This document shows positions 10,517-22,000 of a stretch of 64,000 bases of DNA, piece after piece (positions within the stretch are counted from its first letter, which is position 1; the number at the start of each line of letters is the position of its first letter). Both the position numbers and the translations under genes were made by a program. Source of the DNA: Urophycis tenuis. Its lineage: Eukaryota; Chordata; Actinopteri; Gadiformes; Phycidae. Where the stretch lies: NCBI GenBank assembly GCA_036785325.1, contig JAXIVH010000007.1:14851849-14915848 (forward strand), in the 5' to 3' direction. The notes beneath the pieces were generated by a model. It was not told the DNA's origin. It searched no databases and saw nothing but the letters and a program-made list of their open reading frames with translations.

Positions 10517-11605
10517 AGGTGCTGCGCGCGATCGATACAATGTTATTATTTAAATTGACAGTTACACCCACACACGCGCGCGATGACGACAGAGACGAGG
10601 AGGAGAGGAATAGAGGAAAACAGCCATTTTCTGCCTCGGCACTGGTCTCACATTTGGGCTTATTCTGACAAAACGGTAGCTCCTACCAGAAAAACAGCCA
10701 AACCATCATCGCCGTTAGGACTTCCCGAACGATTTGGTGTTTCTAAAATGTTTCTAGAGTAAATATTTCGGAGACACTCGCAAGTTTAAAACAGGGGTCC
10801 GTTCTGCTTTTCTCTGAAAATATTTGTATTGGAGTCAATGAGGAGAATACACCGATTGGCCGCACTTAGAGGCTGCTAATTCGAATTCTGTAAATCTCTC
10901 CGATTTTTTAAACACATTGTGAGAGACAGAACACCTATGTCGACAAAGTTGAAAAAATCACGTGTGTACATTGTAAACTGTGGCCAGGAGCAGCGTGGAA
11001 AGACATTATTTTTTTATTTTTCTGGGGCTCTCTCCCACTCTAGCTACACTGTAACCCTAATAAGGGCATGCAATACACACCCATTGTAATCTCATAATTT
11101 TTCCAAAAATGATCATGGTTATTGAACAGTGATTGATCAAAAAGTATATGACCTATCAAAACATGGAAATATACATAAAATACACAATACTTTTGTCTAC
11201 TGTTTAAAGTTGAAATGGAGTCTCTAGGTGAAAGTATGCAGGAGTAGCAGACAGCCGTAGGCAGTAGTAAAAGTATTTATTTTTTTACCTCCTCCCATGC
11301 ATTCTCTATGGGAAAATATTCGCAGTTTTTTGCCAATAACTTCATGAAAAATTAATATTATTTTAAGAAATCGAATAGCACACCGATCCCGATGAAGACG
11401 CACATTTTGATATATAATTTGTCCTACAACTCTTCGAGTTGTAGGACTAGATACACATCAAAAACGCGAGGAAGAGGAATGAATAATAATAATAATAAAA
11501 AGAAAAAATCCACAGGATAACAATAGTGCTCGGGGCTTCGCCCCGAGCACTGGCTCCACAGCTTTGCTGTAGGGCCAGTGCTCGGTGCGTTTGCCCCGTG
11601 CACTA
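9552..11605 (+). repeat. array unit A2 (type A/B mosaic)
   Basis: Starts like type A (GTGACGCTACCGGAGTGTG). The second (GT)n region (about 10474-10514), with GTACAGGTGCTGCGCGCGAT, is like type B. The unit therefore looks recombinant. It ends in a hairpin module (11526-11603). Confidence 0.75.
11526..11603. repeat. three-hairpin GC-rich module
   Basis: 78 bp made of three consecutive hairpins: GTGCTCGGGG-CTTCG-CCCCGAGCAC, ACTGGC..CACAGC-TTT-GCTGTA..GCCAGT, and an imperfect GTGC..CCGTGCAC. It is preceded by an A-rich spacer with ATCCACAG. Near-identical modules recur at array-unit junctions in the second array. Function unknown. Confidence 0.85.
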
Positions 11606-11662
11606 ACTAGAAAATTCCCTCATGGGAAATTTTGAAAGTGCACGGGTGACGCTACCGGAGTG

Positions 11663-12005
11663 TGTACATCATGAGATTCTGCAGAGGTTTCAAACAATTA
11701 ATACCTGTAACATTATGATACTGTATACAAGGAGCACACCTACAACAAACATTCCTTTTTTAAGTATTTATTTATACAGCAACCTATGCCTTTTCAACAT
11801 CAAATATGTGGGAGATGGTTACAAAAAATATGATGAAAAGGGTCGCAGGCAGAGTAGAGTTCAATGAGAGGGCAGTGATGATCTTCCATGTTGTCTGCAA
11901 ATACACAAAACACAAAACCATCTGTAAGACACCAACATGAATCAAGTCAAGTTAAAGTAATCAAGATACTGTACAGTTTTGTACTCATGGGTAAATGTCT
12001 CTTAC
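11663..12005. other. non-coding after array 1
   Basis: The array homology stops after GTGACGCTACCGGAGTGTG. The sequence to about 12005 shows no recognised feature. Confidence 0.5.
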
Positions 12006-12071
12006 TTTTCTTCTGCTGACTTGCTGTCTTGATATTTGGTCCTCGTCTTCCAAGATCTGTTGACATCCTCC
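12006..12071 (-). other. exon-like repeat 4 of an unrecognised gene
   Basis: A minus-strand segment of 66 nt between an AG acceptor (TTTTAG) and a GTAAGA donor, open in two frames. One frame reads EDVNRSWKTRTKYQDSKS, the other MSTDLGRRGPNIKTASQQ. It resembles three further segments upstream, spaced about 200 bp apart, so a short exon has been duplicated. No known family is recognised. Confidence 0.35.
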
Positions 12072-12203
12072 CTAAAATCTTCAACACATTGTTCAGTAAC
12101 AGTTATCAAAGGGTTTAAGAATTATTCACAGAGATACACAGACACAGCCTACATTGACCATCATAATGAAATCAATGACAATGCACAAGTAAATGTGTCT
12201 TAC

Positions 12204-12274
12204 CTGTCTGTTGGGTTGCTGTCTTTAGCCGTGGTCCTCTGGAGGTTTTCTTCCTGGATCTGTTGTCATTCTCT
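12204..12274 (-). other. exon-like repeat 3 of an unrecognised gene
   Basis: A 71-nt segment from an AATCTAG acceptor to a GTAAGA donor. One frame reads NDNRSRKKTSRGPRLKTATQ; the alternative frame reads MTTDPGRKPPEDHG and then a stop. Basic and Ser/Thr-rich like its neighbours. Confidence 0.35.
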
Positions 12275-12370
12275 CTAGATTAATAAAGCACACAATACAG
12301 TTAAAGCAAATCTTGCTCGAACATTTGATCACACTACAGTCGGTAAAACACATTGGAAAGTGTTGCTCAC

Positions 12371-12462
12371 TCATCATCTGATGGGATGTTTTATCCTTTG
12401 TGGAGTCCTCTGGAAATCTGCTGTGGTCCTCTTGCATTCCTCTGCCTAGATCTTCTGTCACT
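12371..12462 (-). other. exon-like repeat 2 of an unrecognised gene
   Basis: A 92-nt segment from a TGTAAG acceptor to a GTGAGC donor. The open frame contains VTEDLGRGMQEDHSRFPEDS. The frame parallel to NRSRKKTSRG in repeat 3 is closed by a stop, so either frame choice differs between exons or the series is decaying. Confidence 0.3.
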
Positions 12463-12589
12463 CTTACAGGAAGATAAAAGGCAAAGGCATTAATAAGTTA
12501 CAGGTTTCAAAGCATTGGGTAAACATTTGATCACAAACTGAAAAAATAAAATTGCAGTTAACAAAAATAATGAAATATCCCTCCCTTCT

Positions 12590-12685
12590 TGTTGAGTTGT
12601 TACTGGTGAGAGTCCCATGCAGTCCTCTAGAGGTCTTCTTCCTGGATCAGCTGTCATCTTTGGTATCTGCAGCTTCATTGTCATG
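12590..12685 (-). other. exon-like repeat 1 of an unrecognised gene
   Basis: Contains MTADPGRRPLEDCMGLSP in one frame and SRKKTSRGLHGTLTSNNS after a TGA in the other. Clearly related to the three downstream segments. Splice borders are not certain here. Confidence 0.3.
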
Positions 12686-12806
12686 GCTTCCCCTCAGACA
12701 TGCAGGCATACATGATAGGAAGAGGTGTGGCATCAGTACAGGGCACTAAATACCCGAGTACATCTTTAAGTTAAGTTACATTGCGTTTTAATTGTTTTAA
12801 GATAGA

Positions 12807-14189
12807 CAGGGTTCCCCCAGGATTTTTAATCTTAAATTTAAGACTTTTGAAGACCTTTTTAAGACCACTTTAAATGAAATTTAAGACCAACGTCGCACCT
12901 TCCCTGGTATGCATATTCAAATTGATGTATTTGAATATAATAATTATTATTGAATGTAATACATTAGCATATTCATATGCAAAATTAAAACACCTATGCA
13001 TTATATAATGTATTCTGTCATACAATATCACAGTGCCCTGTAACCACTTTTTTTGTATCATGCTTTGGGGTGGGGGATTATTGGATTGAACAATTTGCTG
13101 ATATAACAGTTTACACTATATGCATTTTCATATGAAAAGGCAACAGCTTTTTTTTTATTTGTTTTACATTTTGTCAATCTTAACAGTAAAAGGCTAATAT
13201 TGTGTAAGATTATAGAAAGCCTATTCATTATTTCACAGTTCTGTTTTCCATGCAGTTTGTTGCCAGACTGTGTGAAAAGTTACTAACAAAACTATACTAG
13301 ACAAATTGCAAATAACTTGTTCAGCTCAGTTGTTTTAAGAATCTCAATTCTGATCTAGGAAATGCACCAAAGCAACTAAGAAATCGTGATGACTCACTCA
13401 CTCAATATGGACAAAAACGATGTCCTCTGAGTCTAGATGGCAGTAGCGCATCTATTCTCCCCCCCCCCCCATGCTAACATGAGAATAATGGTACAGTCCT
13501 TTTTACCATTTTATAAAGTAGCCTAGTGCAGAGCACTGTAGCACGGGTATGCTCTGCCTATAAGTCTATGAATGTTCTCATTCATCCAGGTCATGTTTAA
13601 TCCAGCCAACAATTAAATCGAACGCAATCGGACTTAGATTTGTCTGTGAAGACATTTCGCCGCTTGGATCCCGCTTGGATCTCTGTTTTACCCTTAGGTT
13701 ACATTTTGAATGAACTTTTATTAAGTATTCTTCAGAAATGTTAGCTGTAGCTACTTACTCTTTAGAGTCCATATCACTTCTGCCTGCAGTGTTGGTGTTG
13801 ACCCGCACAGTATACCTGATAACGACGTGATAACGACGTTTTCCCTTTTCCGTGGGTGATCGTGACTGAGTTGATTTCACTTAACGCGAACTCTGAGCAA
13901 AGACAGTACAATGCAGCTTGGGGGTGTCAGCGTCTCAGCCAATGAATCTGTACAGGTTGCCAGATATTTTGGATGTAGCCTAGCCTGCTAAGATGCGACG
14001 TTTGGGTGTACGTTGTAACAACGAACAATAAATAAATGTTGTGGCGCCGTATCAAATAAAAATTTTAATTTAAGACCTGTAAACGAAATTTAAGACCTGT
14101 TAACAAAATTCAATACCTTTTCAAGGCCTTAATTTCTGAATACAAAATTTAAGACTTTTTCACGTTTTTAAGACCTTGCGGGAACCCTG
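12807..14189. mobile_element. hAT-like non-autonomous DNA transposon
   Basis: About 1.38 kb bounded by inverted repeats beginning CAGGGTTCCC (left CAGGGTTCCCCCAGGATTTT, right CAGGGTTCCCGCAAGGTCTT as reverse complement). The inner ends repeat TCTTAAATTT-type motifs in both orientations. The flanks AAGATAGA and GAGAGAGA agree at 6 of 8 positions, weak evidence for an 8-bp hAT duplication. No transposase frame is seen. It sits in the putative intron between exon-like blocks at 14215 and 12685. Confidence 0.7.
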
Positions 14190-14214
14190 GAGAGAGAGAA
14201 AGAGAGAGACTTAC

Positions 14215-14268
14215 TTTGTGATGGAGGAGGTGTCACCAGCGGCTTGGTCTGCATCTTCAGAGTGGGAA
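14215..14268 (-). other. exon-like segment, Ser/Asp-rich
   Basis: 54 nt from a GATTTCAG acceptor to a GTAAGT donor. Joined to the segment ending at 14386 the phase fits, giving SSHSEDADQAAGDTSSITK. Coding is inferred from splice consensus and an open frame only. Confidence 0.4.
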
Positions 14269-14385
14269 CTGAAATCATCCACTTGAAAGAAAAGAAAAAA
14301 AAAAGGTCTAGTGCAAGTTGGTAAAAATTAACTTGATGTTTGAACTTTGATGTTTCACATTAAACTTAATGTTGTTTCCCTTTAC

Positions 14386-14518
14386 CTGGTCCTTGGCCCT
14401 CCTCCACTGCTGTCCCTATTTAGCCTGCCTCTTCTAGCTGTGAGGAAGGCTGCTGCAGCTTCCTGTCCTGAGCTCCCTGTCTTACATTTCAACAGACTGG
14501 CACTGTCCTCATCATCTT
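14386..14518 (-). other. exon-like segment of an unrecognised gene
   Basis: The open frame includes DEDSASLLKCKTGSSGQEA and AFLTARRGRLNRDSSGGG. It ends at a good donor (CCAG|GTAAAG). The upstream border is uncertain (weak acceptor ATTAAG). Together with the downstream segments it may be a small minus-strand gene or gene fragment left of the Helentron; capture by the Helentron is possible but not shown. Confidence 0.35.
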
Positions 14519-14819
14519 AATGTCTCAGATATTGCTGACCCCGTATAAATAAATACATTTATACATAAAGATATATAAATAGATACATCAATATATACAG
14601 ACTTGAACTTGATTAGAATGATCATCATCATATGACCTGAAAATTTCCAGCCAACACATAACACCATGTTTAGTGTGTCGAGTAACTTAATTTTGGTTGA
14701 CACACTTAACATTTAAAATGTAGACAGCGTGCACCCATGGAGCCTGCTCGATGGGAACATGCTTAGACACATGTATATGAAAACAATTACACAAGCCATG
14801 AAACAAAATGCACCCAGAA

Positions 14820-15960
14820 CGGCAGCACAATTTGTGAGATAAATAAATAAATGGTATAATTGCACCCAATGTGCAATCACAGCATGATATGATTGATAAA
14901 TAGATAAATAAATAACATGAAATAAATAAAGTTAAAATGCACCCAGAATGATGACAGCATTGTTGTTTTAAAATTAACATTTGCACCCAGAGACAGCCAT
15001 TTTTTGTACCCAGAGCCATTAGGTACACGCCAGCACTTGGCTGGAATAAATAACATTAAATAAAGTTAAAATGCACCACGTGCAATCACTGCATGATTTG
15101 ATTGATAAATAAATAACGTGAAACAAATAAAGTTAAAATGCACCCAATGTGCAATCACAGCGTATGTGATTGATAAATCCAGCATGATTTAATTGATAAA
15201 AAGATAAATAAATAACATGAAATAAATAAAGTTAAAATGCACCCAGTCTATTTCAGACTAAATAAAAAGCACCCAGAATGACAGCGTATCATATTTGCAC
15301 CCAGAGACAGCCATTTTTTTGTACCCAGAGCCATTAGGTACACGCCAGCACTTGGCTGGAATAAATAACATTAAATAAAGTTAAAATGCACCCAATATTC
15401 AATCACTACATGATTTGATTGATTGATAAATAAATAACATGAAACAAATAAAGTTAAAATGCACCCAATGTGCAATCACAGTGTATGTGATTTGATAAAT
15501 CCAACATGATTTCATTGATAAAAAGAAATAAATAACATGAAATAAATAAAGTTAAAATGCACCCAGAATGACAGCATTGGTCTGTTAAAAGTATCATTTT
15601 TGCACCCAGAGACAGCCATTTTTTTGTATCCAGAGCCAGTACGTAAACGCCAGGACTTGGCTGGACCCATAGACAGCCATTTTTGTACCCAGAGCCATTA
15701 GGTACACGCCAGCACTTGGCTGGAATAAATAACATTAAATAAAGTTAAAATGCACCCAATGTGCAATCACAGTGTATGTGATTGATAAATCTATTAAATA
15801 AATAAAGTTAAAATGCACCCAATGTGCAATCACTGCATGATTTGATTGATTGATTGATAAATAAATAACATGAAACAAATAATTAAAATGCACCCAATGT
15901 GCAATCACAGCATGATTTGTGATCGATAAATATATATAATATAAATACATAAAAAAATAT
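14820..15960. repeat. minisatellite field downstream of Helentron gene
   Basis: Irregular tandem repeats of about 60-75 bp built from AAAATGCACCCAATGTGCAA, GATTTGATTGATAAATAAAT and ACATGAAA(C/T)AAATAAAGTT. A second block (CGCCAGCACTTGGCTGGAA) recurs at about 15027, 15342 and 15707, so there is a higher-order period of roughly 315-365 bp. On the minus strand it follows the Helentron stop within 110 bp. It may belong to the element's 3' region. Confidence 0.8.
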
Positions 15961-16070
15961 ATAAATAGAACACATAAAACCATTATGTGAAACTAAAACA
16001 TCATGATTTAACGTATCATAGAAGACATGATTAGCACATTTTTGGCACAATGTGTTGGCTGGAGAGGCTA

Positions 16071-19000
16071 TTAGTCAGTCAAAGTACAATAAACTGGACT
16101 GTGATAACTGTAATATGTTTGCAGAACACCTGAGTGAAGACATTTATCAGGATGTGAAATATAAATGTGATCAATCAGGGTGTTCTTTTCAGTTGTGGAG
16201 TCTGTGATCAACTGAGAGTAACCTCTGGACTGGAACAAATCTCTTATGCTTTTCTTTCCTTTTGACAAGAGATCCTCATTAAAGTCCCCACAAACAACAA
16301 TGGGCTGGTGATTAAGTAATTCCAGCGAGTCCAAGAGGCTTTTCAAGTTTGGCAGAAATGTTGCCAAACTGAAATTAGGCGGTTTGTAAACAGTCGCCAA
16401 TAGCACTTTGACTGGAGCCTCAATTTTCACAATAACAAACTCTAAATCAGTGACATCTTGCATGTATCTGCGAGGCTCTGTTTGAACATCGCTTCTGCAG
16501 TACACTGCAACTCCACCTCCATCTTTTTTTGCCATGTCCACACAGGTGTTGTATGACACCTGTCTACTGCGTGTGAACATGTCGTATCCCTCCAGCTGGA
16601 AAACTGGGGACACAGAGGACCCTGACAGATGTGTCTCTGTGAGGCACAACACATCTGCAAGTCTGAGTTCATGATGTGCTTTCAGGTCCGCAATATGAGA
16701 TGGAAGTCCTTGTGTGTTGTGGTGGATGATTGTCAAAGTCTTTAGAGTTTGGTCCGTTGATTTAAAAAGAGTCAACAGGGGTCTGGCACTCTGGAAAGAT
16801 GCATGATTCATATTTTCCAGAGCCTTCTTGATTTCAGGATCAGCATATATCTTTTTCTCATCAAAGTCTGTAATGGTGAGACCTTGAAGGGAAGTTGTGC
16901 GGCTCAGAGCGACATAAGCCATTCCTCTTTCGAAAACACGTTTGAGGCACACGACCGCCGACGTCATGGTCATGCCTTGCACTTTGTGGGCAGTACATGC
17001 AAAGGCCAACTTCATCGGAAACTGACGTCGAATGACTCCCTTCTTGCTCGTGCTCTCCTCAGATCTCTCGATGTACACCAAGTCGTCTGAGGGACCCAGG
17101 ATTTTTTTACGGAATCTCTGTCCTGCTGTAGGATTGTCCAGCCGCAGCCCAATCAGCCTCGCAGCTTTTGGGCCACGTTCACTCATCACAATGTGTATGA
17201 TTGTTCCAAATGTTCCATTAACAATCCCATCCTCCACATCGAGATTCCTGGTCAACATAACGCGTACTCCTTGAGCAGCCATTATGTTGTCAGGCAAGTC
17301 TCTTTTGCTTCCTTGAAAGTTGTAGAGTAAGTTCATCATGCAGCCTGTTCTGGGATCTTTTCTGAAGTCTTGGGCTGCAATCTCGACAACATTCTTGTGG
17401 AGGGCGGCTACAGTAACAGCATTGTGATTGTCGACTTCTTTATTTGTGGCGTAGATGTGTAGCACATCTGCTGGACAATCCTTGCCATCAGCCACTGCCT
17501 GTGTGAGCAACTGCCTGTCTTCATGACTCAGACAATCTCCCTTTAGCTTCACTCGAAGGCGGTTCAGGAGTTCAGCAAAAGCTTGATCGTCTTTCTGTCT
17601 CATGATCTCTGTCAGGTTGACCATTGTGAAGTAATCCTTCCAGAGATCAAACTCATTCTGCTCATACACACACAGTGGCTTGGCTCTGCCGAGGGGTGGC
17701 AGTTGGTAAAAGTCACCTACAGCAAGGACAGACATTCCTCCAAATGGTTTCCTGTTTCCTTTGATCTGCTGAAATCGCCAGTGGACGTAGGCAAACAGCT
17801 CTTTGGAAACCATTGATATCTCGTCGATGATGAGAATCTGGGCATTGGACAGTGCCGCTCTGACTTCGTCTAGTGCATTTCCAAGGCCCTGATATGGTGG
17901 CTTCAAGGACCTTGGAAGCTTCAGGATGGAGTGCAATGTTTTGCCTGAGATGTTGAAGGCTGCTGTGCCAGTGAATGCAGTCAGCAGCACTGCAGGCTGG
18001 GACATGTCGGCTTTGTCCCGGAATCTGGGGAGCTCACGCAGAATCCTTGTTGCCTCCTGATGCATGCACTTGATGACATGGGATTTGCCACAGCCAGCTC
18101 CTCCCGTCATGAAATAATAAAATGGGTCTGGATCGTGGCCCCAGACACATTTGAAGCACCACTCACGCACACTGTAGAATATGGATGCCTGTGTCTCGTT
18201 CAGACTCTGATACATCTTTCTCATGTAGTCTGGACTCAACTCTGGTGCATCTATTATCTGCATGAAGCCCCTCCCATCGTTGTTGACTTGATAGTCGGGG
18301 ATGTCTTCGTTCTCTTCATGCTCCGTCTCCAAGGGTTCGCGCTCAGCAAGACACTCCAAGCGGTCCAGTTCCACCTCGGGTGCAAAGGTGTTCCAAGCAT
18401 TAAGAACTGGACCACACTGCTGAAACTGTTGGAGTGCTGCGTCAATGTTTTTGCCTCCACTTTCGTATCGTTTCTTGTTGGCGTCTACGATACATCTGAC
18501 GTCCCCCACACCCCTTTTAGCGCATTTGTAAAATTGTTCATAAGTGGGGCATTGTTTATCAGTCAGCTCATCATCAGATCTGTGTGGGAGATAAAGCTTT
18601 AGAAGCCGCCTGTAAAATTTCTCTGGGGTTTTCTTTTCCGAGAAGCGAGCAAATCTGATGATGGCTGGTTTGCCTACAGTTCTCTTCTGAATGAACCCTT
18701 TCTCATTTTGGAGAGGAATGGCACTTTTGCCTTCAACTTGCTGGCCATACACTACCCTGTACTCTGATGCAAACTCAGCCAGACACATACATTCGAACGG
18801 TTGTCCGACAGGTCGGGCCAAGTACTTTTCAGGCACTCCTGACATCCACACCTCCTCAGAACCTGGTTCCATGTTTTTGAGCCTGTTGATGGGGTGACTC
18901 ATTTTCAGACCGTCCTCATCAGTCTGAAGGAACACAACGGAACGGGAGCACTTTTTCAAGGGTAAGCTGCAAGTGCGAGCTGCAGCTTCTTGAGCGCTGA

Positions 19001-22000
19001 CCTCTCTGTGCTTTGCGTAGGCCTGCATGATCTGCTTCATCTCATCACGCTCATTGACTTTGGATTTTTTGACGTTTTTGATGACCGAGTGGAGGAATTC
19101 GGTCATCTCGTGCTCTGGCTTGGAAACATAGGACATCATGTACATTATGCAGCTGAAGTCATCGACAACATACTGAATGTCCATGTTGGCGTTCCAGGCT
19201 CGTAGCAGGTCCGGATTGTAGGGGTTTATCCAACATTCATTTGGATCACGCTTCAGCATCACTACATTGCGGCTTGTCAGACTGATGACGTGTTCCAGGT
19301 ACTCTTGTTCTGTCATCTTGCATTGGCGGAGCATGTCTGAGAAGCTGCTGAACGAGGTGTCTGGTTGCATGAGCAACTCTCTTAGTGGCTGAAGCTTTGA
19401 CTTGGCTTCCTTTTGCATTTTTGATAGCTGTCTCTTCTGTGCCTTTAATTGTTTAGCTGGATCTGGGTTTTTATCTGATTTGCCGTCTACAGTGGGTGGC
19501 CTGGTGATTATTGTTTTTTTCATGGGCAGTTTAGGGAAGCCAAATCTGCAGGAAACATTACCTTTTTTGCATGATTTTGAATGTTTCCTGCTGTGCACCT
19601 GAACCTCGGATACAATTTTGTGAAGCTCTGGGTCTCTCTGGGGGTCAGGCATCTTGCACGATATGTGCTGGTCAATGAATTTGGCGACATCGCTGTCAAG
19701 ATCGCCTTCAAACTTGGGTGCATTTTTGATCCAGACCAGCATGTGAATGTGTGGGCTTCCTCTGGCTTGAAACTCCACACGGTAAAAGTAATCCTCTACT
19801 TCAGAAATGGGCTTTGCTGGTGAGAGGATGAGGCTGGTCATCAGAGCGTCTACTCTCTTTTCAAACACGCGCATAACTGTGATGGGGTTGCTGCGCAGAA
19901 TGTCACATTTGGCGTTCCAGTCGAGCTCTGAAAAGTCCCCTAGTTCACCCTGCTGAGCTTTAATGACCTCCACGACTTCAGGCCATCTCATCTCAGCAGC
20001 GGAGAACGTCAGGAAAAATGTCGGTTTGCCAATCTGCCTGACCATTGCGTGGACATCTCTCAGTGTTTTCTCCCAATAAGCTGGAGTGCCTCTGAGTGGT
20101 TGCATGAATCGTGTTGCATCCTTGTCCATAATAAGTCTCTCCAGCTCTTCTTTGTCTTGCAGCATCAAGTTGTTAACTCTGCGGCCATCCTTGCTTTTGG
20201 ATTTTCCTTTGCGCATTTGAATAGACATACTGCTGGTGGCCAAGTGTGTCTCTGTGACAAACTGCGCAAAGAAAAGGTAGCTTTGGTCACTGGCAAACCG
20301 TGTATCTGCAGCAAATAGCCTAGCATTAAAGTATATGCTGGGGGACAGTTTGATGTTTCTGGCTTCATCCAATGTGTTCTGTCCTGTTGGAAACTGCACA
20401 GGAAAGGCCATGGCTTCTAATTTTGGTATGGTGAAGAAACCTACTGGTTTGTTGCCTTGGGCGGGTGCAACACTGAAAATGCCATCACCATATGAAAGGA
20501 TTTCCTGTGCAATGTCCGGGGGCTGCATGCATGTGTCCAGAGCCAGACCAGGTCTCAGCTCCTCTTTTTCCTTGTCTGCTTCCTCCATGTTTACCTCTGT
20601 GTTTCTGTGCTGCTCTGGGGTGCTGGGCTGCTCTGGTATCGCAACAACTGCAGTGTTGTGCCGTGAGTCTTCTTCATCGGCTGACTCATCTTGTACACTG
20701 TCATAAGTGGCACTGTCATCAATGGACACATTTTTATACTCAGAATGTAGCTGTTTGAGTTTAGCCAGGCCAGCTAGCACATTCTTCATGTTGACGGTGT
20801 AGAAGTGCTGGTGGCCTTTGTATTTAATGCGTCTTTTTAGTTTTACTTGCAGTAGCTGTGCTTCAGTGTTGGGCCTTGGGAGACTGTTTACGACTGTTTC
20901 CATCTCTGATGGAACACACACAACAGCTCCGTGTACAGCCCTCTGTTGTCCTTTTGGCAGAGCGATTATTTTTGCAAAAAGCAGGATTTTAGCAATGAGC
21001 TGCCTTTCAAGCACATTGAGTATAGCCAATTCTGGGGGGATGGGTGCTAACTCTAGATTGTTTGCTACTGCAAGGGATGACATTCTGCCTCTGCTCAGGT
21101 GGTTGTCACAGGTGTGGCAGATCCACTCCTGAAGTCTTTCTTGTGGAACAGAGCAGGGGGAAGTGCAGTGATCATCACAGAAATGAACATAGTTTCCTGT
21201 CAAGCATGCTGCTGCCATTTTATTGTGTTTGCTATATTTGTCTCTTTTGCATAGCTTGACCTGATTGGGGAACATTGTTCTGTTACAGACTGTACAAACA
21301 TATGTGGGTCCATGTCTATTAGTTTCACGGAAGGACGCCACGGCTGCTTCCATCACAGGATCCATCAGGGGCTGGGAAGGTTCCTGGTGGTGGGTAACAA
21401 TGTGTCTGTATTTTCTTCTAATTTTCATTGCTTTCTGTATCTTGTGATGAATGCAAAAGGCAGCATTAGTGGCCAGTTTGGTTATTGTTTTCTGGCTAAC
21501 GCGTTGAATGCAACGTTGTCTAAACTCTGGGTCATTATGATATTTTAAGTTAAGACTTTGCATTTTGTTTTGCCTGTAGCTCTGGCTGGATGCATAATGT
21601 GTTTTCATGCACATTTTCTGTTTGCTTTGGAAAGCAGGATCTGTTCTGTACCGGTCAGTTATGGCTTTCTTGTGTTTGATTTGGAAAGCAGGATCTGTTC
21701 TGTACCGGTCAGTTATGGCTTTCTTGTGTTTGCTTTGGAAAGCAGGATCTGTTCTGTACCGGTCAGTTATGGCTTTCTTCTGTTTGCTTTGGAAAGCAAG
21801 ATCTGTTCTGTACCGGTCAGTTATGGCTTTCTTCCGTTTGCTTTGGAAAGCAAGATCTGTCCTGTATCTTACGATGTTTTGTTCCTTCTTTTTAGTTTGA
21901 ACTTGGGGATCCAAATAATATCGTTTAAAGGACAACAGTCGTTGTTGATGACGACTTTTTTGTGCATACATAGTTTTTGCAGCCTGAACTTTTTTCATTC

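Larger units (their letters stand above)
5438..11662 (+). repeat. tandem array 1 of ~2-kb units
   Basis: Three full units plus partial ends of a long tandem repeat. The anchor CACACCGATCCCGATGAAGA recurs at about 5438 (variant), 7441, 9443 and 11379, giving a period near 1.94-2.0 kb. Every unit holds (GT)n tracts, a TTAGGG-like tract, a CCCTAA-like tract, and palindromes at the junctions. Reading frames inside the units recur only because the DNA is duplicated, and I do not regard them as genes. Confidence 0.9.

Noticed and set aside
11526..11603. Three-hairpin module as a bacterial-type terminator or known ncRNA
   Set aside because: No T tract follows, the context is a fish tandem repeat, and it matches no RNA family I know.
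20335..21132. Plus-strand frames opposite the Helentron exon
   Set aside because: Shadows of the 2293-codon minus-strand exon, which has clear domains.
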